From: Lineus longissimus
Taxonomy: Eukaryota; Nemertea; Pilidiophora; Heteronemertea; Lineidae
DNA: 64,000 bases
Direction: 5' to 3'
NCBI RefSeq assembly: GCF_910592395.1
Contig: NC_088310.1
Coordinates: 21,335,501 to 21,399,500 of the forward strand
Both the position numbers and the translations under genes were made by a program. Below, one piece after another: positions 26,501 to 37,685 of the stretch. The notes below the pieces were generated by a model. It ran no database searches. It was given only the letters and a program-made list of their open reading frames with translations, and had not been told where the DNA came from. Numbering within the stretch: the stretch's first letter is position 1; each line of letters starts with the position of its first letter.

Positions 26501-29500
26501 ATAGGGAACTTTCTCTCTCACAGCCCAGTCATGCCAGTTTGAAATGGTGCAGCGCAGAGACGTAACCATAGCCTTGCACCCTATAATTTCATTCAGAACA
26601 ATTGCAGATTCACACAGACCGACACAGGCCACTATGGACTTTTAAGAAAACTATGGCGCAATGTGTTGCATAATTTAGAAGATTATAGGTTAGCCCCTTA
26701 ATCCAAGCCATCCAAATGGCTATGACCAAGGTTTTGGGGGATATTTTTTCTCTCTCGACTCATTACTGGTGGGATTTTCAAGGCTGATGGTCCTGCTGTG
26801 CCACATAAGGTTTCAAGTAGGTTCTGGATGTCATTTTACAGCCAGCCCTTTGGCAGTTTCCCGGTACTACAATAACGTTGTAGAAAGTGTAATCACAAGA
26901 ATTAATTTGGTTGGCTGAAGTGTCGCATTCACACCACTTGTGTCTGGCAACATTCCTACAAGCCCAGGCTAGAGGGAATTTCTGTTTGGTTCAGTCCTTG
27001 TAACCATAAGGGCTTCGGTTAAAACCCAGCTGGACCTTGTCTTTTTCCTCTGTTTGCTAAATTACTGAAAGCCAACAATATTAAAGAATATTAGATCTCA
27101 TGATTTAGGATAATACTTATAAATCAGATTTAAGACATGAACAGATCAGCTAACAGTTATTCGACAAACAACAAGACTTCTGTCATTCAACATCAGTAAC
27201 AGACATGTTATGTACTTACATGGTGGAGGTTTCCTCCTTGTATGAGGGGACTTCATTACTGAAGCCATATCCAGCCAATTCAGTTCAGTTCAAAATATGA
27301 AAGAACAGTCAATCAACACCACAGACAGAAGTTGAACTCTTTTTGAAATACTTCAACCTGACTGGTTGATGTCACTACATCAAGTTTCTATTCCAGTCCC
27401 GACAACCACAATCAATTTCACTGAAACATCCTATACAAAAGTCCACTAACAATTGACAGCAGGTTTCATGCAATCATGAAATTTCCGATCTGATCATCCC
27501 ACGTGGTTCATAAGTAAAATCCAATACGATTAAATCATCTTAATTCTATCAAGTTGAAACGATGGTTTACAGAGGAGCCGGTAGAGTCTAATGAGACATC
27601 AATACCTCGATTTACACTTGTGGCAATTTATATTACAATCTCATGACGCAAACTGGAGTCTGTCCAATGGGTAGCGCTGGCAAATTAGGCATCTCGTTTC
27701 TTGTATGTTTTGTCTGAACTGGTAATGAAAGTCATTTTATGACGTAGAATGTATTTTAAAGGGAGGCTACAAGGAAGTGCCAGATGGGCAATGCTGAAGT
27801 ATATCAAGTTATCAATATAAAGTTTTTTTGTGATGGGCAATGGCTGCAAATGTATGATAATTGTTGCTATAATATAATCTTTGGTGCTTTTTTCATGGCT
27901 AACTTGAATTGCCTCAAATGGGGGCTGGTGCTCTATCTCGGGACATTTTCTAAAAAGACGTCTCTCAAGACACCATGAACCCCAAGCATGCCTAAATGAC
28001 TTCATAACTTTCATAAAACATATCACCCCATGACAAAAACCACTCTCACAGTTTTGATAAGCATCAATAATGTTTTCTTTACCATTTAGTCAGGAAATGT
28101 GTCAATTGATTGCGGCCAACACATATTACATTATCCTACTAAACTGGCCCCCAGTGACACTATCAAAACATACGAAGAAATCATACATGTTGGTATGCCT
28201 CCTTCAAAAAAACAGCGGAACTGATCTAGACACCCATGGAAAGAAAATTATTGATGTCAAGAGACAGGTACATTGCCAAGGCCTAATCTAATCGACTTGC
28301 AGCTGAGCAAATCAGGCTTCAGTTCCACTGTGTAGACTTTGGGACATCATGTCTGCTATTCTGTTCAGTCCAGAGGCTAGGTCTTTCAGTAACTTGATAT
28401 TACTGTCAACCATTCTAGCTTTGTCGACCAATTGGCAAGAGCACCTTCTACGTCAAAATGCCGCCAAGACCATAATTGCTTGGGAAAGTAATTAATACGA
28501 TTGATTTGCTCGAATAATGATACATCCAGGTTCCATGTGTATTGTGACTTCATATAAACGGTATTGAATAAGTAGAGGGGCTGGAGGGGACTTGGGGGGT
28601 CAAGAAGAGACGCTTAGGGATTAAATGATGGACAAGGTACAGATGCAGGTGTGCATACACTGTGGGTTTTTAACCTTAACCAAAAGCATCATGCTAGTTA
28701 GTCTAGCTTTGTCAGTGATGGGCCACACCTGTTAATTAACAACTTGTACATGAATAGGGTGTGCATGCATGTTTAAATAGGCTACAAGGAGGTGTGACCA
28801 AATGACACCTGCTGAGGAAATATTTCTGCCTAGTGCCGAGTGTCTATAACAACAAACACTGAACAGCGTAAACAACAGAAGTCCATTCAAAGAAAAAACA
28901 ATTACAAAGCTGAAGAAGGCAAAAAGGAGCCATTTTTGTAAAATACGCTACTGATTATGATAAAATTCTTTTTCAGGAAATAGTTAGAATGAGCATGCGT
29001 ATTTGCAAGGTTGGTGAATGAGTCCAATTCTGGTGACAAAAAAATTGTAACCAAGGTCACAGTGCAAAGAAAACATACTAGGATTTTTGAAAACATGTTT
29101 CATCATTGTTAATGTTATTTACACAATATAATCATTCTATGAATGGTAATGCTATTATACTGTTGTATTCATAAGAATAATGAATGATTAGTTGCAACAG
29201 GCACAACCTTTACCACACTTGTCCTGCTCAAACAGATATAAATCAAGTCTCCCTTGTTACTGTTTAAGTTGGTGAAATTTTGACCATGATTGATGATACC
29301 TGTAGCAGTAAAATATTTCACAAAGTATACGTACAACATACGTGAGCAAGGAAGGATACCAATGAAGCAGATCGTAGTGAAAGTTTCCCCTTAAAGCCAA
29401 ACTAAACCGTGTCATTGAGTCACATCATGAAGCTATCATACAGTGGTAAAGGGTGAAAGCCACCTGTAAGCCAGAACCTCACAGTACTCCAATCATCAAA

Positions 29501-31955
29501 ACCTGGAAGTTTGTTTCAATGAGAGACAAAGAAACTAAAAACAGTCACTAATTTTGATGATATCACATCAACAATGACTGACACTCACCTTGGTCAAGCC
29601 CATCAACAGGCATTGCAATCAATCAGGAGATGAGATGAATTCGATATTATCTGTCTCTAGTCTACAGTTCAAATGAGAGTATACTTTTTCGTCATTTGGT
29701 ATCCACTCTCAGAAAACGTACTCCACATGCAAATCAATGTATTCTCAAAGCGAAATTTGATAAAAATGCTACAATTGAAGGAGTCACCAACATTTAGGCT
29801 GATAACTTCGAACTGCACAGACCAATTTGTCCCCAATCCTTATCCTATAAATCCACTTATGATTAGCTAGGACAATCACAGGCCAATGTTTATATCCTCA
29901 AGCACAATCCTTACCTCATTGTACAAAATGTATGAAAACAAAACAGGACCTAAATTCCACAAAGACAATCCTCTTTGATAAACAACCTGGCTATAAAGCC
30001 TAGATGTCAGATAATGCACAACTTTTTCGCCTAGATTTCTATGTCTAAAGTCCCACGCATACCTGTCCTGTACCTGCCCAAGTTCTGTTTACCTAATTAA
30101 CATAGACTTAAATCTGACCAGACAATATGATTGGTCAATCCAAGACAATTAGAGGTCAAACAATGTGTCCAGTAAGGCATGCAAGAGCCCTTGTCCAGGG
30201 TTTATGTAATCACAATCAGACTGCATACCTGACAGTGGCGAGATTCCTTTGTCCCTGAACCATTGTGAAAGTTCACCTCACAACAAGAGGCTGAAATGAG
30301 ACTTCCTTGAAAAGTAATTTCAGACCAAATTTCCTTTTTTTTGAGATGGTCCTCAAGAGTATATTAATCAAGTTGTAACAAAAAAATTTTTTTTAGTCAA
30401 ATTTATAATTTGCTGAGTTTGATTTGGGCAAATGCCAGTCAATGTGTCAGGGTTCCGAACTAGTTACATCAAGTGACTGTTCCCCTTTCATAGTGCAAAC
30501 CCCTTGCAATGACCTCTGACCCTGAAGAAGAAAACAACCTTCACACTGACCAAACACAATTGAAATGCCCATCAGTACTACCAGCAGGGAAACTAATTTC
30601 AAAACAATACTTCTCAAATGCACCATTCAGACTGGCAGTGGGCAAGAGAATTCCCAAGCTTATTAGTCTCATTTCATTTGATATCCAGCCGAGAATGACA
30701 ATCACTTGTAACAACAATAGCTTGGGGAACTGTAGTTAAGAGAACATATATGTTCACTGGTGTTGGGCACATCATGCGTTTTAATTGACAGTGAATGGAA
30801 CTAAACACAATGGGATGGCACCAAGGTGAGTTCCATTCACACTCTGCGCGCTTTGTTGTGATTCTACAAACTTCTGATTCTCCCCAAGTCTCACTCACAA
30901 GAAGGATCTAGAGAGAGTTAACAGGATGCTTCTTGCCGAGTTCTTTGTATAGCTATGCTAGCTTCATCGTTTATATCAAATCAAGGATATGGTTCAATTC
31001 TATTTCTAGGGAGAAGAACCTATCCAGGTTATACCACCAATACTGCCCAAAAAAACTAGCCACAACTGCTGAGATCCTATCATTTTTGAATCACTGCAAG
31101 TTTTCAGTTTAAAGAACACAAAAAACATTTTGATGAAATTTTGTTAAATGACCAGTGCTGCCACCTGGGTTTCAATAACCACTGAGAGACTGATTCACCC
31201 TGGGATTGCTGCTATTTAGTATGAGGACCATTTGAGGACAACCAATCCTTTCTTCAAGACTAACTTCTAAGACATCCCCCACAGACATACCTGGTTGAAA
31301 GAACGGCTCATGCCGAAGGTAGAACTTGACCTCATCCCTGTGTATTCCCCATTGTTGTAAGATCTCATAGGGATGCTCTTCAATGTAGATGGGCCGCTCT
31401 GGAAGGAAAGGTTACAAATGCCAAGTTGGAAGGTCAGCAGTTTGGAAAGAGTAATAGGACTGTAGAGGAAATCTTTATTACCATGGTCTATAACTTTGGT
31501 AATATTTTGTCCACTCTTGCAAGCATTTGCTGAATGCCACTCTAGTCAAGGGCCAATCGGTGACATGCACAAACTTCAGACTCAATATTCAGCTTGGGAG
31601 GAGGAAGAGGAGCCCATCACAAGCTTTTCAAGGGCTTCACTTGATTTATAGAAAGACTGGATGCTCAGACTCAGAGTTAGCCCCACAACGGGGGGGGGGG
31701 GTCTTTTGAAGAAGTGAACAGCCAAAGTATTTTACTGGTGATGATTACAGATGAAGAGATAGCCGACATGACAAGTTCAGCAAGCAGCCACAGTTCTTCG
31801 TTCTTACCACATCCCCTCCATAGTTCTGTCAAGTGACAGTATTGCTCTCCTGGATCTTTGCAGGACACAACCACATCGCCACATGTTGTCTCTGGGGTGA
31901 TTGGAATGTCGACGCTCCGTTGATGGTTACTATCTAGATAGACCCTCAGGATGAT
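5544..31955 (-). CDS. ASPP1/ASPP2-like apoptosis-stimulating of p53 protein (11 exons; first exon not found)
   Basis: Family role: ASPP proteins bind p53-family factors and protein phosphatase 1 through a C-terminal ankyrin-SH3 module and act at junctions and in the nucleus. Exons in transcript order: 31955-31808, 31398-31291, 27258-27220, 24904-24843, 12427-12154, 11476-11289, 10878-8737, 7995-7862, 6540-6374, 6080-5881, 5591-5544. All junctions are GT-AG and every phase agrees. The sum is 3510 nt, 1169 residues plus stop, slightly longer than vertebrate ASPP1/2 (about 1090-1130). Order: ubiquitin-like fold (1-85), coiled coil (~120-320), low-complexity region (~330-940), RVSF PP1 motif (~963), ankyrin repeats (~970-1085), SH3 (~1090-1155). 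The exon with the initiator ATG should lie upstream of 31955 and end in phase 0. The RVxF motif and the coiled coil make ASPP1/2 more likely than iASPP. The gene is an orthologue of the vertebrate pair, so I give no paralogue symbol. Confidence 0.95.
5881..6080 (-). CDS. ASPP exon: SH3 domain
   Basis: 200 nt, phase 1 to 0. It encodes the complete SH3 fold: [17 protein letters not shown] (RT loop), [20 protein letters not shown] (the WWW of the n-Src loop region) and [10 protein letters not shown]. In the family this SH3 and the ankyrin repeats together contact the p53 core domain. Confidence 0.97.
6374..6540 (-). CDS. ASPP exon: last ankyrin repeats
   Basis: 167 nt, phase 2 to 1. It encodes [20 protein letters not shown], then the terminal repeat ending [22 protein letters not shown], which matches the family's AADKCEEMEEGY segment before the SH3 domain. 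The donor is GTAAGT. Confidence 0.97.
6587..6752. repeat. Large inverted repeat (69-bp perfect arms, 14-bp loop)
   Basis: Left arm 6594-6662 and right arm 6677-6745 are exact reverse complements over 69 bp. They are separated by TCGCCTATCGGCTC. The symmetry continues outward with one mismatch to 6587 and 6752 (AATTGATCCC against AATTGAACCC). It lies in the intron between the last two ankyrin exons of the ASPP gene. It could be a foldback/MITE-type element or a sequencing/assembly foldback artefact. Confidence 0.95.
7823..7833. repeat. Poly-C run (11 C)
   Basis: Homopolymer in an ASPP intron, 29 bp from the donor of the first ankyrin exon at 7862. The length is likely polymorphic. Confidence 0.9.
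7862..7995 (-). CDS. ASPP exon: ankyrin repeats
   Basis: 134 nt, phase 0 to 2. It encodes [20 protein letters not shown], then [17 protein letters not shown], an ankyrin repeat with the canonical TALHxA and NxxDSDGxT turns. The split W codon joins cleanly to the next exon. The donor is GTAAGT. Confidence 0.97.
8737..10878 (-). CDS. ASPP giant exon: end of coiled coil, disordered region, RVSF motif, first ankyrin helix
   Basis: 2142 nt, phase 0 to 0, 714 residues. It begins [14 protein letters not shown] with the end of the coiled coil, followed by an eight-glutamine run (near 10714-10743) and then about 600 residues rich in S, P, Q, N and G with no fold. Near the end, [20 protein letters not shown] carries the RVxF PP1-docking site (RVSF at 8809-8820) and the start of the ankyrin region. 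A central exon of this size is usual for the family. I see no clear PPxY motif, unlike vertebrate ASPP2. Confidence 0.96.
11289..11476 (-). CDS. ASPP exon: coiled coil, second part
   Basis: 188 nt, phase 1 to 0, with acceptor CCATTTTCAG and donor GTATGT. It encodes [19 protein letters not shown], then [18 protein letters not shown] and a linker to [10 protein letters not shown]. The V-KVEELT-QLE block matches vertebrate ASPP2. Confidence 0.93.
12154..12427 (-). CDS. ASPP exon: coiled coil, first part
   Basis: 274 nt, phase 0 to 1. It opens with ATG as a codon-aligned first base ([19 protein letters not shown]), then a long charged Q/E/K/R heptad region ending QQRMSNGNL. The DLTL-ELQEMA-RQQQQIE start is a family signature. 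The aligned ATG could also serve an N-terminally shortened isoform. The acceptor is TGTGTGTTTCAG and the donor GTAAGT. Confidence 0.94.
12428..24842. other. Large ASPP intron (12.4 kb), no gene supported
   Basis: AT-rich intron between the linker exon and the first coiled-coil exon. I find no domain-bearing frame on either strand. The longest open stretch is plus-strand 13122-13665 (two overlapping frames of about 125 and 90 residues), hydrophobic and unrecognised. First introns of this size often hold enhancers, but no specific regulatory site can be claimed from sequence alone. Confidence 0.6.
24843..24904 (-). CDS. ASPP exon: linker, RRDKKKNG
   Basis: 62 nt, phase 1 to 0, with acceptor TGTGTATTTGCAG and donor GTAAGA. 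It encodes (Y/D)[20 protein letters not shown]. It corresponds to the short basic YRRKENG linker between the N-terminal domain and the coiled coil of vertebrate ASPP2, which supports the call despite its small size. Confidence 0.85.
27220..27258 (-). CDS. ASPP candidate 13-residue cassette exon
   Basis: 39 nt, phase 1 to 1, encoding [13 protein letters not shown] with donor GTAAGT. The acceptor (GGCTTCAG) has a poor pyrimidine tract. It can be included or skipped without changing frame: with it the junction codon to the next exon is Tyr, without it Asp. An overlapping ATG (MASVMKSP…) could instead make it an alternative first exon, but it would then still need the next exon in phase 1, which fits. 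Confidence 0.5.
27259..31290. other. ASPP intron, nothing identified
   Basis: A 4-kb intron between the 13-residue cassette exon and the second ubiquitin-fold exon. No exon-like frame, structured RNA or recognisable transposon was seen. Confidence 0.5.
31291..31398 (-). CDS. ASPP exon: ubiquitin-like N-terminal domain, second half
   Basis: 108 nt, phase 1 to 1, with acceptor CTTTCCTTCCAG and donor GTATGT. It encodes [18 protein letters not shown] and [13 protein letters not shown], the end of the beta-grasp fold. The F-x-LRHE strand is highly characteristic of the family. Confidence 0.94.
31690..31701. repeat. Poly-G run (12 G)
   Basis: Homopolymer in the short ASPP intron between the two ubiquitin-fold exons, downstream of the donor at 31808 on the minus strand. 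Confidence 0.9.
31808..31955 (-). CDS. ASPP exon: ubiquitin-like N-terminal domain, first half
   Basis: 148 nt, phase 0 to 1, with acceptor TTGCTCTTTGCAG and donor GTAAGA. It encodes [14 protein letters not shown] followed by [12 protein letters not shown] and [18 protein letters not shown]. This is the family's beta-grasp/RA-like N-terminus (the VYL, TPET and CHL-E-W positions match vertebrate ASPP2). The preceding exon must end on a complete codon; a weak candidate is an ATG directly before a GTAAAG at 33293. Confidence 0.93.
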
Positions 31956-34900
31956 CTGCAAAGAGCAATAAAAAGTTGAAATTAACAGTTGCAGGGAGTC
32001 TATTTCATCATGCATCTGACACCTCTGTACCAGATCGACTTCAAGTATCCAATTCACAGACAGATTTATCATCATCACTGAGAAATCTAGATAGGCAGGG
32101 CAGAGAAGGGCACAGAAAAAGGCAGGGTGCAAGGGTTTGCTTAACAAAGATGCATTGCGCACTGCCAAAAAAGGGCTGGGCAATAATTGAGAAAAGTGCT
32201 TCACCCAGTTCAAACTCTTTAGCAAATGAAACACCTCAAGTGCCTAGTTTGCTCATCGCTATCTTTTCTTCAATCAATGAGCTTAAAGCTTGTCTTTGTA
32301 ACCGTTGCCGCCTTTTCTGCAGCACCTCCACCAACACGTGTCAAGAAAAACTTATCCCATCCTTTATCTTTCATTAAAATTTATCTTATTTATCTGATAA
32401 AGAAACGATAATTTCTCAAGAGTCCAAATAAACCTTTTGTAAACTGTGACCTATATTTGGTGCCACCACCTGCTCAATTGATAGGGATGATGCCGGACAC
32501 CAGCCCAAGATATCATCTTTAGTGACAATATTTTACTTCCAGACCACAGACTTCCGCATTAACCACAGAAGCAAATGAGGCAAATATTGTCAGTCTGTCA
32601 CATCCCGATAGAGTGTGAAATGAATAAATAGGGACATCGTTCTATTCGTCTTGGTGAATCACATGGGAAATGATACAGTGGAGACCGACGGAAATGAACC
32701 ATTTCAATTGAGCCACACTCAATTAAAACATTTCTTACGCCAAATTTGATAATGAACAATGGTACCAGATGCAGCTGCTGTGACCGAGGTTTGACAAATA
32801 TTCGGCAATGCGCTGACAGTCAAGGTCGACCAGGATAAGGAAACACAGTCTGGCTGGGTCAAAAAGCACTGACCGCAGAAGTACATATGATGGCATCTAG
32901 ATTTTTCATAAAACCTCCCATCTAATCTACAGTCTTTGACATCATTAGCTGTTCTATCATTTAGATTACTGAGATAGTCAAAGTATGAGATGAAGGACAT
33001 CAGTAATAGGCAATTTGACGTCATAATCCACTGGCCAATGCATGTAAATATCAATATGGGTGAAAAAAGCAGTCTGAACTGGTGCATGAAATTACAATAC
33101 TTTAGCACTGGTTAATACTCAAGTACATGTACCTTGGTGCTCAGTGGGCCCAAGTGTGACCTTTCTTGTTCAACACAGAAATAAATAGTGGGCATGGTTT
33201 CAAAATATATCACGATATTCAACCATACAATGGCGCACAATGACATTTAATTGCATGTCATCCACATTGTGCATTTCAAAAGAATGCTTTACCATGCTTA
33301 TCCAAAGTTGTGGTTTTTAAAAGCAGTGTAGGGATTTGGAGTTATGTTCCATGGCACTGAGATAGTGCCCCAAGGCCTTTTCATACATGAGAAGTCTGGT
33401 CAAAGTTCAATGAAGTCAATCTTGACATTCTGGTCCACTGAGGTAGCACTCGTGACGCTGATGATCCTATCATAAAGAGACTTAATAATATCAAATACTC
33501 ATACTTAGAATGTTGATCGAGGTCAATTATTACATGAACTACGACCAAACAATGTTTTCTGGTGGGCCCTACATGTCAAGTACACGGAATACTAGAACAA
33601 AGACACCACAATTGTACGGCTAGGATCCTGACATCACTTATCAGTGGCATTGCTATTGTCTTAAATTCCAAATATCGAAGCACATTGAAAATACAAAATG
33701 GCCGAGTCTGGTGGTTCTAACTCAGTTTTACTCACCTATTAGTATTAACAAAAAACTTGTACCTTTCAATTACATGAATTAGTGACTGGATGAATTCATT
33801 CTACCCGACATGCCAGAGGCAACGAAACTCACATACTCCTCGTCATCGACAGGAATGTTTGCCTTTCAAGTGGGTGAAGTGAACTTTTAAGGACCTTATT
33901 TCAAAGGCATTACAGAATAGAATCGAGCATCTTGAGCATGTGAGGTCCACCTGTATCAAGCTTTGACCTGATCATAACAATATATGCTGTACTTGAAATT
34001 CTATGTACTCAATTCAGTAAAAATATTCAAGAAATAGGGAAAATAGAAAAACAACAATATTGAGGGGCTTAAAATTGAAAAGCTCCATATCATGCCTCCT
34101 TCGAATCATGTCCTTTAAATATTGCAATATCCATGCAAGACGACAGCTACATCATGTCAAAGTATACTTTACTGATTGAGATTGTACATGTACAGTAAAA
34201 ATGGTTGTACACATAGGCCTAACTCAGGATACAAGGATGCTCTTGAGCTGAAACACTATGCATGACATGTACCTCACTAAAAAAGGCGAAGTACTATCAA
34301 ATACATGTATCACGAAGATGTCTTCAAACTTTCTACATGTAGCAGGAAGACTACAAAAAGTTAGGCTGTCACATCATGTAGATAGTCATATATTGTACGG
34401 AATAAAATATAAACACCAAAATAGCAGTGCACCTACATACTTTTTCAAAGCCCACGGTAAACACCTGACCAGATGTTTAACCACGAGGGTATGATTCTCC
34501 TAAAATATGAAATGAAGGCCCGACTCACCACAACACTGGAAGGTGCAGCTGAAACTGCAAAGAACATTATCCCAATCCTAGGATTCAAATCACCGAACTG
34601 TCATACTGGTCCTAACTCCACAAGTTGCGCCAAACTTGTGACAAACTCCATATCTCACGCCAAACCTACCGGCATACTGCCAGCTGCCTGTCAATGGTTG
34701 TGATAATTTACCTATCAAAGCTCAATAAGCCATGACCTAGATTATGAAGAGGTGTCGCTTGAGGGGTCCAGACCGCATGAGATCAGAGAATAATCGGTGT
34801 AACAAGATATGAGATTTTCTATGGGTCCAGCGATATTTCTCCAAGAGCCTGCAGGCAAAGGTTGCTGATTATAATACATACATGAGTTGGAGGTAGTTGA

Positions 34901-35664
34901 AAAGTTTTATATTCATGTTATCAATTGACAATTGCAATACCTATTGTGATATGTGTGCCTGAAGGAATTTCTCAACTATCCATTGTTGATAAAACACAAC
35001 GCATGTGTATACTACTACTAAGATGATAATGAGCAGCAACAAAATTATAAAGGGAGACTATAGGTTGGAGCCAGGTAGGTCAAATTTGAATGTTACACAA
35101 AGTCACCAAGAGAGGTCTCTCTTTTTCACAGGACTCATGTTATTGTTAGCATAATAAAGAACACCACAAATGTTAGGATGTCATCAGTACTGTATGATGT
35201 AGACAGTAATGGCATGCGCCGACACAGAACTTTAAAATCCCAGGACTATAGGAAGATGAATAAATTGGATTGCACCACAACAAAACCTGGAGGCAGGTAA
35301 ACTGTAGTGTGATGGTAAGAGAGAATGTCAGAAACATGTAAGTGTACAAGCTGACTCCAAGAGGTAGACTAATAAAATGATTCAAGATCACCGCTTGGGT
35401 GATGTTAATACCACATGGTTATCTTCGAGACATCTTGTAAATAATATCAAAGGTACATTTACCTGTAGGCAAGAACCAGAACATCTTATTCTTAGTGCAT
35501 TGAGAGTTTCAGTGGTGGCAGTGCACTGAGACAGATGATAGTCCCTCTGGTAGAATGGCACCCCCACTGGCCACAGGTAGGCCTAGTGAAAATCTACAGC
35601 ATTTGCAATGGTATGGAGACAGGTTGTGACAGCCGCAGCCGGCCAGTATGATGACACCGGACTG

Positions 35665-35707
35665 TCACTGTCACTGTCATGACTGTGTCACTTGACACTG
35701 ACAGTGA
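35665..35707. repeat. TGACA-rich imperfect inverted repeat
   Basis: The 15-bp arm at 35665-35679 (TCACTGTCACTGTCA) pairs with 35693-35707 (TGACACTGACAGTGA) with one mismatch across a 13-bp loop. It sits inside a stretch of repeated CACTGT/TGACA words and may be a decayed microsatellite. Confidence 0.7.
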
Positions 35708-36318
35708 TGACACTTCGACAGTAGCTGAGGTCCATGATCAAAATTCATGGGGCTCATGCTGATTGCATCATTGCTCATGCATTGCATATGCATGGGGCTA
35801 GCTGGGGGCCGATGAGGATAGGCCTACTATATAGATAAAACATACTGCGAATAGGCCTACTAGTGTACTACATGCGATGGCCACTCCAAAGATATATAAG
35901 AAGACACACTACTCCGTGGGACAGTGAGAAATAAGGGAGTTAGGCCTATTAAAGTTCAAAAGCAGACCATGTTTTTTTTGACAGGCAGTACAATACATAA
36001 CATTGCATTGCTAGAATGAATTGTCGATTGTGTGCACAGTTACAGTGTACATACTGTACACTCACACTCTCATGTTCATGAACCTTCTACACAATAATCG
36101 AAATCTCTGTAAATGGAAGTTTCACATACTTGATTTTGGTGAGGCAGGGCCATCGAGATAATGATTTAAAAGGGGAAAACTAATGCTGCTATCATGCTTT
36201 CTTGCTCTTTGACAACCACAACGAATGTCCCCAAAATGATTCCAACTGAGCCGTCCAGACAGCCGAAGACAAAACCATGATACATCCAAAACACCATTCA
36301 GTGTGGAGAGCGAGGGGT

Positions 36319-36475
36319 TCATACTGGAGATAAACCATTCAGCTAGGTCTCTTTCTGTCGTCGTCATCTGGAGATAATCCATTCAGACAGGACTCCTTTG
36401 GTTGTGGTCAACTGAGGAAGGGATTCATACTGGAGACAAACCATTCAGTGAGGACTCTTTTGGTTGTTGTCATCT
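36319..36475. repeat. Degenerate tandem repeat, about three ~47-60-bp copies
   Basis: Three copies of a motif CATACTGGAGAYAAACCATTCAG…GGACTC…TTGGTTGT occur near 36319, 36364 and 36424, with variable spacers. They lie on the ASPP 5' side. The copies are diverged, so this is an old duplication. Confidence 0.7.
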
Positions 36476-37685
36476 AAGGGAGGGATAGTTCTCCCGATAG
36501 GGGCGCCACTCTCTAATCATGAAAAAAGTCCAACAGTCGCTGTAATATGCACCGAGCATTATCCGTGACCTCAAGATAATTGGCAAGTCACAGCCTGTAT
36601 CTGGTCCTGTCGTAGTAGGTCTCATGAACCTGTCACCACCTGAGTTGCGATAGTGTCTCGCACTTTGACCACTATTCGAGAGATGGCGATAGTGTTGTTC
36701 CAGTCCAGCGCGACAACGAATGACAACCGCGCCGCCTGTAAGACGACACTTCAAAGTAATAGAACGGACAAAACAAACACACGTGGAGAACTTTGTCAAT
36801 AAAGATTTACTGCAAACGTAACCCTAATGTCCCGTTTTTAAGCCTTAAAATAACCTTTTCAAGTTTGACCACTTACTCGAATAATCAACACAGCTGAGTG
36901 TATACAGACGAAGACATAAGAAAAAAATGTATTTAGATATTTGCTTTCGTCGAACAAAATCATTCCGAGGAAGCTCTGACTACCACCATTGGATAGACTT
37001 TCGGAACATGAATGTCGAGTTTAGATTTTTTCATTGATAGACATGTACTAAGACCATCCTCGAAAATCCCGAGTCAGTCGTATCCTCCTCCCCTCGCACA
37101 CGTTATAAGCTCGGTCAATAGTGCCGAGTGTTGGCCTGAGCATCAGGATGACTAAGTACATGACAGCAAGTACACCTATACATATTGATAGTCTTTCTTG
37201 ATGGCATTAGTATATATTACAGTATGAGGGACAACGATATTTGTTATAGCCTGAAAGCATTCCCAAAACAACATATAATATCATCAAGATAGCAGTGGTT
37301 TTTTAACACTCGTAACAAGACCTCCCATGGCTCCAAATTAAAACATTGGTAATGTGTCTAAACAATGTCTCAACTGAAATTGGATAATTCACTTTATTCC
37401 GTGCTGAATTACATAATATATACATGTACCTGATTTCGGTGATACATTGCAATAGTCGCGTTTAAATCCCTGACTTATTGTCCTTTCCACAGGACATTTT
37501 CTCACACCAGAGAAGAGAAAAGACACCAGATATTTTCAACGGTTGTTCAGTCCGTGTTGTGAAACGGAAAAGCCGTCTTCCGTCTTTAATCACCCCACAT
37601 TACTCTTAACTATGATTCAAACTAGGAGGAAACCACGGACATCAGATGTATTAATAAGTTATTGCCTCCTGTTCAAAGTTATTCA

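Larger units (their letters stand above)
31956..37685. other. Probable ASPP first intron and promoter side
   Basis: The missing ASPP start exon should lie here unless it is nested beyond the next gene. No phase-0 ATG-bearing exon stands out. The 36500-36800 stretch is richer in CG than its surroundings and is a reasonable promoter/5' UTR candidate. A minus-strand frame of 86 residues at 36122-36382 is not convincing as coding. Confidence 0.4.

Noticed and set aside
31976-32377. 133-residue plus-strand frame
   Set aside because: It starts in the intron next to an ASPP exon on the opposite strand; its composition is unstructured and no splice or domain evidence supports it.
35459-35560. Minus-strand exon ending MFWFLPT before GTAAAT as the ASPP first exon
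   Set aside because: It ends in phase 1, whereas the following ASPP exon must be entered in phase 0.
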